The position numbers and the translations under genes were made by a program. The notes under the pieces are model-generated. The model worked only from the letters and a program-made list of their open reading frames with translations, was not told the origin of the DNA and ran no database searches. Of a stretch of DNA of 64,000 nt, positions 36,349 to 45,026 are shown in pieces; within the stretch, counting starts at the first letter, position 1; the number at the start of each line of letters is the position of its first letter. Source of the DNA: Pseudoalteromonas luteoviolacea (GTDB taxonomy: Bacteria > Pseudomonadota > Gammaproteobacteria > Enterobacterales > Alteromonadaceae); assembly GCF_018100925.1 (NCBI RefSeq), contig NZ_JAGJEH010000013.1, positions 94,219 through 158,218 on the forward strand. Reading direction: 5' to 3'.

Positions 36349-36401
36349 TCACCCTAATCTTAACCTTTATTTCTAATTTAAAATATTAACAGGAGTCAAT
36401 C

Positions 36402-36671
36402 ATGGCAGATGCAGTAAATGCACAAGTAACCGACTCGGTTACTCAGGTAAATACCAAAGTGGTTGGTGAAACACCAGCTATGGCAATGGGCAACCTACTC
36501 ATGTCTACCAGCCAAGCGTTAGGTAATGCGGCGCACAACGCTACAGCAGCACAGCAACAAGCTGCTATCACGATGCAAGCTGCAACAGTACAAGGTGTCA
36601 ACTCACTTATGTCTATCGGTAGTTCAGTGATCGGCCGCAGTGCAGAAGAAATCATTGAGCCTGACGCTTAA
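36402..36671 (+). CDS. RebB-family R-body protein 3
   Basis: An 89-residue RebB almost identical in its centre to RebB 2 (TKVVGETPAMAMGNLLMSTS and VQGVNSLMSIGSSVIGRSAE). DNA differences between the two are largely at third positions, suggesting the protein is conserved by selection. It has a strong AGGAG site and is followed by an intrinsic terminator, which may cap expression of the later genes. Confidence 0.95.
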   Translation: MADAVNAQVTDSVTQVNTKVVGETPAMAMGNLLMSTSQALGNAAHNATAAQQQAAITMQAATVQGVNSLMSIGSSVIGRSAEEIIEPDA

Positions 36672-36720
36672 TTGAATTCAGACGACTTGAACACAGGATA
36701 CTGATCCACTATCCCAACCA

Positions 36721-36757
36721 AGCTCTTAGTGATGAATTCAGCGCTAAGAGCTTTTTT
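36721..36757 (+). terminator. Intrinsic terminator inside the reb array
   Basis: AGCTCTTAG and CTAAGAGCT make a 9-base perfect stem followed by TTTTTT, between RebB 3 and the next gene. A terminator here would lower the transcript level of the downstream genes relative to the RebB subunits. Confidence 0.8.
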
Positions 36758-36774
36758 ATTGTTTGGAGCTAACT

Positions 36775-37068
36775 ATGGAAAACCTCAACAGTGCACCTGA
36801 CGCGGCGGAGTCCGCTGTGCAGAGCGCACAGCAGTCCATCGCACAGTCCACTGCATTGGCCTTATCAGATGCGACCGACAACCTTAGAAACCTCAATACA
36901 TTGAGCACCACAGCAATCGGTGTAGCCCTGTCTCAGTATATTGAAACTGGAGATGAAAAATTTTCCAAGATTATTGAAGATGCGCAGTCAATCGTCAGTC
37001 GCGGAGCAGATAACTTCAGTGCAGTTGGAGAAAAAATTGCCACCGTTCTACATGAAAATCAAGAATAA
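36775..37068 (+). CDS. R-body-associated protein (RebC-like), copy 1
   Basis: A 97-residue protein paired with the one at 38454-38726: both share QSTALALSDATDNLRNLNTL (QSTSMAVQDATDNLRNLSTI in the other), TTAIGVALSQ and an end with RGADNFSAVGEKIA. I take it as a RebC-type accessory of R-body assembly; the exact Reb letter is uncertain. The start is the ATG with GGAG 7 bases upstream. Confidence 0.75.
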   Translation: MENLNSAPDAAESAVQSAQQSIAQSTALALSDATDNLRNLNTLSTTAIGVALSQYIETGDEKFSKIIEDAQSIVSRGADNFSAVGEKIATVLHENQE

Positions 37069-37076
37069 CAGCAGCC

Positions 37077-37094
37077 TTGGGGGCATGCCCCCAA
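37077..37094. repeat. GC-rich intercistronic stem-loop
   Basis: TTGGGGG-CATG-CCCCCAA is a perfect 7-base stem with a 4-base loop, 9 bases after the preceding stop. No T-run follows, so it may protect the mRNA 3' end or pause transcription. Confidence 0.55.
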
Positions 37095-37222
37095 AATCCT
37101 AAAAAAGCCCGGATCAAATCTCACTTTACCCGATTTTAAAACGGCCATACCTCGTATTCTAGGTTGCATTAATTGCTCAGTTGTTGAGCGAATAACCAGT
37201 TTGAATTCACGAGGAGATAATC

Positions 37223-37603
37223 ATGAGTGAGCAAGACAAAGACAGTGTGCCTTTTTCGCAACAAGCGACCAGCATGACTGAAACCACGTTAGCTGAAACG
37301 CTCGGGCTATCCATGCACAACGCCGTAACCAGTCAGCAGCATGCTCAAATGACCACTGCGGCGTCCATTACCAACGCATGTGCCAGGCTACTCAAGACAC
37401 CGGGTACGCCCCCTGCTTCCGGCAATAACAAAGCACCTACTGATGAGGAAAGTGATGAAGTGATGGTTGCCGAACCATCAGAGGCAGAGCCGAGTAAAAA
37501 AGAGAAAAAGCCCCGTTTTAACCTTTTCCGTTTTGGGAAAAATAAAAAAACACAAGCGGCTGATCCCCCACCAAAAACCGATGACTCAACAGAGACGGAG
37601 TAA
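37223..37603 (+). CDS. R-body-associated protein with charged tail (RebD-like)
   Basis: A 126-residue protein. Its first ~60 residues carry TLAETLGLSMHNAVTSQQHAQ and TAASITNACARLL, the same pattern as the 59-residue gene at 38268 (ALADTVGLMMQNAITAQQSAQ). The tail is low complexity: acidic (DEESDEVMVAEPSEAEPS) then basic (KKEKKPRFNLFRFGKNKK), then acidic again. A basic patch of this kind could contact nucleic acid or membrane, perhaps anchoring or nucleating the R-body; that is speculation. An AGGAG site precedes it. Confidence 0.75.
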   Translation: MSEQDKDSVPFSQQATSMTETTLAETLGLSMHNAVTSQQHAQMTTAASITNACARLLKTPGTPPASGNNKAPTDEESDEVMVAEPSEAEPSKKEKKPRFNLFRFGKNKKTQAADPPPKTDDSTETE

Positions 37604-37608
37604 ATACC

Positions 37609-37851
37609 ATGACGTCACTTGCCAAATACAGTGCGCTTTATGAAGAGCATATGGCACAAATCCAAGCACTCTCAGAAAAACAAGAGCAAGAAGTGGCAGA
37701 TCTGCTTGCCGAAAATGACCAACGCCTCGATGCGCTTGCGCCATTTGCCCAAGCCGACTCAGTCAATCAAGAAGTATCCAAGCAATTAGAGGCCGTCGAA
37801 GAGCAAATCAGCGACGCACTAAGTGAAATAAATAGCCAGCTCCTTGGCTAA
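37609..37851 (+). CDS. Small coiled-coil protein of the R-body locus
   Basis: An 80-residue acidic protein, predicted almost all helical with heptads (LSEKQEQEVADLLAENDQRL, VSKQLEAVEEQISDALSEIN). No RebB motif. It starts 5 bases after the previous stop and so is coupled to it. Possibly a chaperone or assembly factor; I do not recognise a family. Confidence 0.7.
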   Translation: MTSLAKYSALYEEHMAQIQALSEKQEQEVADLLAENDQRLDALAPFAQADSVNQEVSKQLEAVEEQISDALSEINSQLLG

Positions 37852-37888
37852 TACCTGATCCATTACTAAACCGAAGAAGGAAACCGCA

Positions 37889-38173
37889 ATGGCGACTAAA
37901 GACCCTACAGTCAATAAACAAATCACTGATTCAATCACCCAAGTCAATACCAAGGTGCTTGCCGATAACCCTGCGATGGCAATGGGTAACCTCTATGCTT
38001 CAATGGGGGCCGCACTTTCCAACGCAGGAAACAATGCAACCAATGCACAACAGCAAGCAGCAATCACAGTTCAAGCTGCAACAATTCAAGGTGTGAATGC
38101 CTTAGGTGCCGTAGGTAGTGCGGTACTCGGACGTGCCGCTGCCGCCATTACAGAAAAAGATGGTGACCAGTAA
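37889..38173 (+). CDS. RebB-family R-body protein 4
   Basis: A 94-residue RebB: NKQITDSITQVNTKVLAD, NPAMAMGNLYASMGAALS, NAGNNATNAQQQAAITVQ, AATIQGVNALGAVGSAVLG. It is the most distinct of the intact RebB copies and has an Asp-rich C-terminus. It is placed apart from the other three, after the RebC/RebD-like genes. AAGAAGGAAACC precedes the start. Confidence 0.93.
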   Translation: MATKDPTVNKQITDSITQVNTKVLADNPAMAMGNLYASMGAALSNAGNNATNAQQQAAITVQAATIQGVNALGAVGSAVLGRAAAAITEKDGDQ

Positions 38174-38186
38174 CACAGCCTCGACA

Positions 38187-38207
38187 CAGAGGCATTTACT
38201 GCCTCTG
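38187..38207. repeat. Intercistronic stem-loop in the reb array
   Basis: CAGAGGCA-TTTAC-TGCCTCTG is a perfect 8-base stem after RebB 4, without a T-run. Confidence 0.5.
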
Positions 38208-38267
38208 CAGACAAAAATACAGTCCACTTAATAGGCTGTTCGCCTTAACTTTAAGAGGTCGAAAATT

Positions 38268-38447
38268 ATGTCAGATAAAAATGGCCCCAGTGTTGACGAA
38301 ATCATTTCCCAGCTGAGTGACTCTGCTTTAGCAGATACCGTCGGGTTAATGATGCAAAATGCAATCACAGCACAACAAAGTGCGCAAACTTACACCTCAG
38401 CGTCAGTCTCATCTGCTTGCGCTCTCATCCTAGCGCAAGGTGGATAA
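38268..38447 (+). CDS. R-body-associated small protein (RebD-like)
   Basis: A 59-residue protein, MSDKNGPSVDEIISQLS followed by ALADTVGLMMQNAITAQQSA and SSACALILAQGG. It is the short form of the protein at 37223-37603, without the charged tail. AAGAGG lies 9 bases before the ATG. Its neighbour starts 6 bases after its stop, so the two are probably co-translated. Confidence 0.8.
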   Translation: MSDKNGPSVDEIISQLSDSALADTVGLMMQNAITAQQSAQTYTSASVSSACALILAQGG

Positions 38448-38453
38448 ACTGAC

Positions 38454-38726
38454 ATGGCTGACAAACCAGCTGCTTTGGTTAAGGCACAACAAGCGGTTGC
38501 ACAATCAACCTCGATGGCTGTGCAGGATGCAACAGACAACCTGCGTAACTTAAGCACTATCACGACAACAGCCATCGGTGTGGCATTGTCGCAATTGCTT
38601 GCTACCGGTGATCCTAAATATGTTAAAGTCATTGAAGAGGCACAAAAAGCCATGACCAAAGGCACTGAGAACTTCTCTGAGGTTGGTACCAAAGCCGCAA
38701 AAATTTTAAAGGACTTTTCTCCTTAA
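38454..38726 (+). CDS. R-body-associated protein (RebC-like), copy 2
   Basis: A 90-residue paralog of the protein at 36775-37068 with the same VAQSTSMAVQDATDNLRNLS and TTTAIGVALSQLL core and a KGTENFSEVGTKAAKIL end. It is the last gene of the R-body array. Its 3' end overlaps the convergent gene on the minus strand by 21 bases. Confidence 0.8.
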   Translation: MADKPAALVKAQQAVAQSTSMAVQDATDNLRNLSTITTTAIGVALSQLLATGDPKYVKVIEEAQKAMTKGTENFSEVGTKAAKILKDFSP

Positions 38727-39143
38727 TGTATACCCTCCATACCAGCGCCTATTGAGATATCGGTAGCGATTGAATAATCGCGATTGTCTTCCTAGCACTT
38801 GCAAACAAACCACGAGGTGGTCCACGCAATTGTAAGTCGCAATGTTGTAACTGGCCGCATCGATATCATTGAGTTTTATAAATAGGCGCTCTACTCCTTG
38901 GCGCGACAGCTTGCGATAAAGCCACTCTTTGGCAAGTAACTTCTCTGGCTTTGGTACGGGTTCTCGACTAAACCCATTGAAACCAAACCCATAAGCATAG
39001 CTAGACTGATCACAATTGTTCTTAAACACTAAACTGGCGTGGCGGTGGTATAAGGGGTGTCTAACGGGCAACCCCAATTGGTCCGTTGCTTGACTGCGAC
39101 GGATACAAGCATAAACAGAAAAGGTCAAAGGCTCTGATGTCAT
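38706..39143 (-). CDS. Unknown protein, possible permuted NlpC/P60-like cysteine hydrolase
   Basis: A 145-residue basic protein without a signal peptide. HRHASLVFKNN (His35) in the first part and YNIATYNCVDHL (Cys106, His109) in the second recall the His-first, NC-later order of circularly permuted papain-like folds (LRAT/PPPDE/YiiX type). The match is by eye and weak. It is convergent with the R-body array and overlaps its last gene. No clear ribosome-binding site precedes the ATG. Confidence 0.55.
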   Translation of the reverse strand: MTSEPLTFSVYACIRRSQATDQLGLPVRHPLYHRHASLVFKNNCDQSSYAYGFGFNGFSREPVPKPEKLLAKEWLYRKLSRQGVERLFIKLNDIDAASYNIATYNCVDHLVVCLQVLGRQSRLFNRYRYLNRRWYGGYTLRRKVL

Positions 39144-39230
39144 AACGCATACTCATAGCTAACTATCTTGTTAGACTATGAATATGCAGTATTAAATGCT
39201 CGGTAGCTTAAACGCTAATTGGCAGCAAAT

Positions 39231-40409
39231 TTACGAGCTTTGCGAAGCGTTTAGTTTGCGCAAATGTGGCGAAATAAACTGGCTCAACAATAAAGAACAC
39301 GCCGCCAGTGCTGCACCAAAATAAAATACCAGGGACTGGTCATACAGCCAAACCACACCAAAACTTGCTGGGATCACCACAGCCGCAATATGATTGATGG
39401 TAAAGCTTACACCCGCAGTGGATGCAATGTCTTCTGGCCGTGCAATTTTCTGAAAATACGTTTTCAATGCTATCGCCATGGCAAAGAAAATATGGTCAAC
39501 AACATACAGTACTGCGGCGACCTGTGCTGACTCGACCAAGGCATATCCGATAAAGACCACAATTAATCCTGTGTATTCAACGGTAAGTGCTTTTTGCTCC
39601 CCAATACGTCCAATCCAGCTACCTATCTTGGGCGCCAAGAAGATGTTGATCACGTGATTGAGCATGTACAACGCGGTAATTTGTGCGACATCATAGCCAA
39701 ACTTTTCAACCATTAAAAAGCCTGCAAATACCATGAAGATTTGCCGACGAGCGCCAGAGAAAAACACCAGTAAATAATACAAACTGTATTCCTTGCGTAA
39801 AATCAGCTTTTTATTTTGCCCTGCCGCAGCAATAAACTGTGGATGGGTCAAGGCCATAAATATCGTCACAATTAACCCCATGCCACCTATCAATAAATAC
39901 ATCCACATGTAGTCGGTTTGCAGCCAGCTGAATCCCACCCAGATAATTGCGAATGTCGCCAGCGAAGCCATAGACTTAATCGATAACAATTTGCCTAATT
40001 TTTCTGCTGCTTCATCTTTTTTAAACCACTGCAAACTGAGCGATTGGTTTAAAGTTTCGAAATAGTGAAATCCTATCGACATCAAAACTGTCGTAGCGTA
40101 CAAGCCATAAATTGTTGGAAAAAACCCTGTAATGGCAACACCTATAGACAACAGACACAAGCTTACAACCGCAAAGGTTTGCTCTTTTAATACCAGTAAT
40201 ATAAATACCGCGGTGAATGCTAAAAAGCCCGGGATCTCACGCAGTGATTGCAGCATCCCCATATTGGCGCCAGTAAAATCTGCTGCCTCAACAGCAAAAT
40301 TATTCAGCATTGCAGTCCAGCCGGCAAATGTCATCGCCATTACACAGGTTGCTAAGACTAAAAAGCTCATCGGAGAAGGTGTAAACCGCAAGAATGATTG
40401 TTTTTCCAT
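39231..40409 (-). CDS. MFS transporter
   Basis: A 392-residue protein with about twelve hydrophobic segments and no signal peptide, typical of the major facilitator superfamily (e.g. LVLATCVMAMTFAGWTAML, FLAFTAVFILLVL, AVVIPASFGVVWLYDQ). A central charged loop (QWFKKDEAAEKLGKLLSIKS) and GSWIGRIGEQKALTVEY fit MFS loops. Substrate not predictable. It is divergent from an AraC-family regulator, its probable controller. AGGAAAG precedes the ATG. Confidence 0.88.
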   Translation of the reverse strand: MEKQSFLRFTPSPMSFLVLATCVMAMTFAGWTAMLNNFAVEAADFTGANMGMLQSLREIPGFLAFTAVFILLVLKEQTFAVVSLCLLSIGVAITGFFPTIYGLYATTVLMSIGFHYFETLNQSLSLQWFKKDEAAEKLGKLLSIKSMASLATFAIIWVGFSWLQTDYMWMYLLIGGMGLIVTIFMALTHPQFIAAAGQNKKLILRKEYSLYYLLVFFSGARRQIFMVFAGFLMVEKFGYDVAQITALYMLNHVINIFLAPKIGSWIGRIGEQKALTVEYTGLIVVFIGYALVESAQVAAVLYVVDHIFFAMAIALKTYFQKIARPEDIASTAGVSFTINHIAAVVIPASFGVVWLYDQSLVFYFGAALAACSLLLSQFISPHLRKLNASQSS

Positions 40410-40483
40410 TTACTTTCCTAAGCACATTGAGTGAAACGCCTGGCTAGTATATGCTCAATTTTTACTGGCCTAAATCCAAAAAT

Positions 40484-41290
40484 ATGACAGAAAACTTATC
40501 TAAACAGACAAATAATTCTTGGGTGAGTGTGAAATCTCGCTTCAAGCGTAGCCAATTAGGCAAGCCCGTATTTCCACGCGCCACAACTATGCCACAATGG
40601 GAACATGTTGAAGAACATAGTCACCCCTGGGGACAGTTGACGTATATTAGTGATGGCGTCATGACTATTTTTACGCCTCAAGGCAGCTTTGTGATCCCAC
40701 CTCAACAAGCTCTTTGGATCCCCCCTAATGTTGGCCATGAACTCTATTGTCGGTACGGGGGGCACTTTCGCAGTGTTTACATTGACCAAAAATACCAAAC
40801 TCTGCTTGGAGATCAGGCCAAATCAATGGTGGTCAGCGATTTATTAAAAGCCTTGATCTTGGAAATATGCACTTGGCCAGACGACTATACCCTAGATGAC
40901 AAAACCCAGCGTTTTATCGATGTTTTTATCGACCGTTTGGAGCAAGCCCCCACCAGTGACTTTTTTATTCCACGAGCTCAAGATACACGCCTTCACCCTA
41001 TTGTTGCTGAGCTTTATGCCAATCCAGGGAGTCCTGTCACATTAGAGCAGTGGGGAAAGCGCGTCGGCGCTTCCAGCCGCACGCTCAACCGCTTGTTTCA
41101 TAAAAACTTTGCCATGAACTTTAGTCAATGGAAACAAAAACTTCGGGCTTTGCGCGCCGTAGAAATGCTTAATGCTGGACAATCTCAACAGATGATCGCC
41201 CAGCAATTAGGGTTTGAATCGAGCAGTGCGTTTAACACTGCATTTAAAAAAGTGTTTGGGGTCCCTCCCAAACAATACACCAAAGCGTAA
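40484..41290 (+). CDS. AraC-family regulator with cupin sensor domain
   Basis: 268 residues. The N-terminal cupin-like domain has HSHPWGQLTYISDGVMTI and WIPPNVGHELYC, with metal/ligand-type histidines; the C-terminal AraC HTH has TLEQWGKRVGASSRTLNRLF and IAQQLGFESSSAFNTAFKK. Such proteins usually control a divergent transporter, here the MFS gene 75 bases away. An in-frame ATG at 40451 would lengthen it by 11 residues; neither start has a strong ribosome-binding site. Confidence 0.9.
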   Translation: MTENLSKQTNNSWVSVKSRFKRSQLGKPVFPRATTMPQWEHVEEHSHPWGQLTYISDGVMTIFTPQGSFVIPPQQALWIPPNVGHELYCRYGGHFRSVYIDQKYQTLLGDQAKSMVVSDLLKALILEICTWPDDYTLDDKTQRFIDVFIDRLEQAPTSDFFIPRAQDTRLHPIVAELYANPGSPVTLEQWGKRVGASSRTLNRLFHKNFAMNFSQWKQKLRALRAVEMLNAGQSQQMIAQQLGFESSSAFNTAFKKVFGVPPKQYTKA

Positions 41291-41299
41291 CCAATTTGG

Positions 41300-42445
41300 T
41301 TACCAGTGCACCACCATACGCAGTGTTACCACTTCCTGCCAATTAGCCACTAATTGCGGCGCTGCCTCAAGGGGAGATTCAGTATTTACAACACCATCAT
41401 GCCATTGATGGGAAAGCGTTGTGTGTAAGTTTTCCGACCAATGATATTGAACATAACACTCTGCCATACGCGTGATAGTTGAGTCGTTGTCTCGCGATTG
41501 GTTTGATAGATAGCTCAGCCCGGATGCAAAAACAAAATCTTGGTATTGATACTGCGCGACCGCGCTGGCAAAGTGGCTTTTGTCGCTATCGAAGTTGTCT
41601 TCAGTATGCTCGTAACTGACACTTTGGCTCAGACGTCCGTGCAATTTAAACGCACCTCGCTGCGTGTACCAAGCGCCATAGGTACCGTATCGTTTAGTAT
41701 CGCTATTGTGCCAACTGCCTAAGGTTAGCAAGGTGTCATTGGCCAGTTTTTTTTGCCCTTCTAACGCTATAAATACGCCCTCTGAGCCATCAATTTGAGC
41801 GAATGTATCGGCATAATTACCCTGATTGTCAGCCAACCCCTTAGCGTTTGACAGCAAGGCACGCCACTGCCAATCCCCCTTGGGGATAGTGCCTTGATAA
41901 CGTATCGCAGGAGCATAATCAGGAAAGTCGATAGAGGGATTATTGACAAATCCAGCTGCGAGAAACTGACCAACCTCATCATTGGCTATCTCATTGGTAT
42001 CCAACAACATGCTTACTTCGGCCAGCCCAACCATCACTTCACTCTGCTGCTCAGCAAAGCGATACCGCCAGTATAAAGATGACAATTGGGTTCTACTGGT
42101 ATCGTCACCATCCAACGTCGTTCCCGCATCTTCATTGGTATTCTCCAACCATGCAGATACGCCATCAGCAGGTTGGTTCCGATTGTGTTCCAACCAAATA
42201 AAGACACTATGTTGGTCCTGGTGTATGGTTGTTTCCAAATCGATTGAGTACAGAGTTTCACTGTCGACGTCAATGTTTTCACTGCCCTCAGAAACAAATT
42301 TCTGAGTAGGCAATAGTTGTTCACTCAGTAACGCAGAGCCTTCGAATTCGACTTGGCGTTGCTGCGCATGAGCGGTATGCCAAACCATGCTAAAAACAAC
42401 CAACACGCTCCCCAGTTTGCTGCCTACTATCGTCACTTTAATCAC
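41300..42445 (-). CDS. Outer-membrane carbohydrate porin-like protein
   Basis: 381 residues with a signal peptide (VLVVFSMVWHTAHA) and a barrel-like mature part: alternating strands such as SSLYWRYRFAEQQSEVMVGLAE, YAPAIRYQGTIPKGDWQWRALL and FASAVAQYQYQDFVFASGLSYL, ending in an aromatic residue (LRMVVHW). DFPDYAPAIRYQG and the SNAKG... loop resemble OprB-type porins. The start is GTG at 42445 without a clear ribosome-binding site. It is convergent with the AraC gene and lies next to a hexosaminidase, so amino-sugar or oligosaccharide uptake is a reasonable guess. Confidence 0.75.
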   Translation of the reverse strand: MIKVTIVGSKLGSVLVVFSMVWHTAHAQQRQVEFEGSALLSEQLLPTQKFVSEGSENIDVDSETLYSIDLETTIHQDQHSVFIWLEHNRNQPADGVSAWLENTNEDAGTTLDGDDTSRTQLSSLYWRYRFAEQQSEVMVGLAEVSMLLDTNEIANDEVGQFLAAGFVNNPSIDFPDYAPAIRYQGTIPKGDWQWRALLSNAKGLADNQGNYADTFAQIDGSEGVFIALEGQKKLANDTLLTLGSWHNSDTKRYGTYGAWYTQRGAFKLHGRLSQSVSYEHTEDNFDSDKSHFASAVAQYQYQDFVFASGLSYLSNQSRDNDSTITRMAECYVQYHWSENLHTTLSHQWHDGVVNTESPLEAAPQLVANWQEVVTLRMVVHW

Positions 42446-42647
42446 CCATATTGTTAGCCTCTATTTTGTGGTTATAAAACTAACAGTGGCAGTCACCTGA
42501 TACTGAGCCAAAGTAACGCAATACTATGGTAAACGCCGGATACAAGATTGATGAATCAAACCTAGGTGTATGTTTTTATGACGGACTTTGATAACGTGGG
42601 CGTATAAAATTTCGCCGCATCTACACCAAAGTAAACAAGGAATGGAC

Positions 42648-45026
42648 ATGATACGCTTAATAATGCTGTTAATTGGATTATGCTTCTTACCCGTCTGGGC
42701 CGCTCTGCCTAACGTCAATCTCATGCCCTATCCAAACAGCATTCAATTCGGTTCCGGTGCCTTTAATACCAATATCCCGCTGCGTGTGTATTTGCCAAAC
42801 CTTGCGCCATCGCAATCTCACTACCTCAAACAACAGCTACGAAATACGTTTGAAAATGTTCGCTTTAGTAAATCTATTTTACGGGCAAATATTATTTTTG
42901 ATGTCACGGGCTCTACACCTATGCATCCCAGCCTTCATCAAGATGAAAGCTATCGACTAAACATCTCACCCTCTCAGATCAGAGTCCAAGCAGCAAACTA
43001 TTGGGGACTGAATTATGGGCTACAAACTTTAAGGCAGCTGGCATATCAATATCCAAACCAACTCCCTTCCTTACACATAGACGATCAACCTCGATTTGAT
43101 TGGCGGGGCCTGATGATTGACAGCGCACGTCACTTTATTCCTATCAAAGCGATTAAACGTCAATTGGATGGTATGGTGTCCGCCAAACTCAATGTTTTAC
43201 ACTGGCACCTAACAGACGATCAGGGTTGGCGTTTTGCCAGTCAGCACTATCCCAAATTGCAACAACATGCCGCTGATGGTCAATATTATACCCACTCAGA
43301 CATGGCTGATATCGTGGCATATGCAGCACAACGAGGGATCCGCGTTGTCCCCGAAATAGACTTACCCGGTCATGCATCTGCACTCGCGGTTGCCTACCCA
43401 GAATTGATGGCACACCCCGGCCCGTACAAAATGGAAAGGGGTTGGGGTGTCTTTAAGCCTTTACTCGACCCGAGCAACCCAGAGGTATATACCTTCATAA
43501 AACACATCATTGCTGAACTGACCGCCATCTTTCCCGATCCCTATGTGCACATTGGTGGGGATGAAGTAAAACCGGACCATTGGCACGACAGCCAAGCTGT
43601 GCAGGAATATATGCAACGGCACTCACTCGCCTCACCGGCGCAGCTGCACAATCATTTTAATCTTAAAGTGCAATCCTTACTCAGCGTGCACAATAAAGTG
43701 TTGATGGGGTGGGATGAAATATTTCAACCCGATCTCAACAAGTCTGTGGTGATCCAATCTTGGCGCGGATTCGACTCACTAACCCAACTCACCAATGCCG
43801 GCCATATGGGCGTTTTATCAGCAGGCTTTTACGTCGATCAACCGCAGTATACCAGCTACCATTATCGCAACGACCCGCAGCCTCAAAAGCGCATCACACT
43901 TGAGCACACAAGCTCAATGCAAAGTGGGCAGGCTTGGCAGTTTTCAATTACTCGGCTAAAGGGCAGCCCTATCACGGGACATTTTGTCTTATTACCTGAT
44001 AAACGTGCAAAACACCTCGGCTACATTGCGATAGATGGCAGAAAAGTCATTGAGATTGAAGACCTTGAAGAGTCTAAACAGATGATACGATTTAGTATCG
44101 ACACCTGGATCGGACCACTGCGTATTAGCTTGACAAAAAACCAGCCTTCACAGAGCCAAATCTTAGTGGGTAATACCCCGTATACACACCAAATTCGCCT
44201 CTTGCCTCAAGTACCCAAGCTAGCTCCATCCTACTTTGCCAGTGTGCCAAAGGACAACGCAAAAACACGCATTTTAGGTGGTGAAGCAACCATTTGGAGC
44301 GAGCTCGTCATGCCATACAATCTCGATTTGCGGCTCTGGCCAAGACTGTTTGCCATCGCCGAGCGCCTATGGTCCCCTGTTAATCTGCAAAGCGAAACCA
44401 GTATGTATCAGCGTTTGGCAAAGTTAGATAAATTTGCCACTCACCGCCTTGGACTAAAACACCAATCTCAGCACTTACATGGGCTTGCCACACTTAGTGG
44501 CCAAGGCGATATTGACGCACTCAAACGTTTTAGCCAGTTGATCGAACAAGCCCAGTATTACACTCGACATCATGTCAAGTATCAGAATGGACAATATCAC
44601 CAACATGCCTCGCTGGATGCGCTGGTCGATTATTTGCCAGCTGAAAGCAGCTACTTGCGTCAATGGTATATCCGCCTTAAATCGCAAGATAAAACAGCGC
44701 TCTATTCAAAATTAATGGCCCAATATCAACATTGGTTAAACGACGTTCCCAAGCTCAAAAGTACCTTTTCACAATCAAACAAACTGGCCCAGCAACATGC
44801 CTTGCTCAATAAGCATCAAAGTAGTCTTGAGCTCGGGATCCAAGTCATTCAATACTGTATGGACCCGAAGCTAATAGTCGACCTTCATACACTCAGATCA
44901 CAGATCTGGCTGCACACTCATCGTCATGGAGAATTGATTTTAGCCGTCAACCACTTAACCGAAGCAATTTTGGATGGCTGCATCACACAGTATGAGCAGC
45001 CAAAACAGAGTAAGAATGAGGGTTAG
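42648..45026 (+). CDS. GH20 beta-N-acetylhexosaminidase
   Basis: A 792-residue secreted enzyme: a signal peptide (MIRLIMLLIGLCFLPVWA), an N-terminal GH20b domain (LNYGLQTLRQL), then the barrel with FDWRGLMIDSARHF, LHWHLTDDQGWR and HIGGDE (catalytic Asp305-Glu306). An insertion of about 120 residues (430-550, GHFVLLPDKRAKHLGYIAIDG) interrupts the catalytic region before GGEATIWSEL and RLWPRLFAIAERLW, as in several marine enzymes. It removes terminal GlcNAc from chito-oligosaccharides in the periplasm or outside. The start at 42648 is chosen because AAGGA lies 6 bases before it, not before the ATG two codons upstream. The 3' end overlaps the convergent gene by 4 bases. Confidence 0.93.
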   Translation: MIRLIMLLIGLCFLPVWAALPNVNLMPYPNSIQFGSGAFNTNIPLRVYLPNLAPSQSHYLKQQLRNTFENVRFSKSILRANIIFDVTGSTPMHPSLHQDESYRLNISPSQIRVQAANYWGLNYGLQTLRQLAYQYPNQLPSLHIDDQPRFDWRGLMIDSARHFIPIKAIKRQLDGMVSAKLNVLHWHLTDDQGWRFASQHYPKLQQHAADGQYYTHSDMADIVAYAAQRGIRVVPEIDLPGHASALAVAYPELMAHPGPYKMERGWGVFKPLLDPSNPEVYTFIKHIIAELTAIFPDPYVHIGGDEVKPDHWHDSQAVQEYMQRHSLASPAQLHNHFNLKVQSLLSVHNKVLMGWDEIFQPDLNKSVVIQSWRGFDSLTQLTNAGHMGVLSAGFYVDQPQYTSYHYRNDPQPQKRITLEHTSSMQSGQAWQFSITRLKGSPITGHFVLLPDKRAKHLGYIAIDGRKVIEIEDLEESKQMIRFSIDTWIGPLRISLTKNQPSQSQILVGNTPYTHQIRLLPQVPKLAPSYFASVPKDNAKTRILGGEATIWSELVMPYNLDLRLWPRLFAIAERLWSPVNLQSETSMYQRLAKLDKFATHRLGLKHQSQHLHGLATLSGQGDIDALKRFSQLIEQAQYYTRHHVKYQNGQYHQHASLDALVDYLPAESSYLRQWYIRLKSQDKTALYSKLMAQYQHWLNDVPKLKSTFSQSNKLAQQHALLNKHQSSLELGIQVIQYCMDPKLIVDLHTLRSQIWLHTHRHGELILAVNHLTEAILDGCITQYEQPKQSKNEG

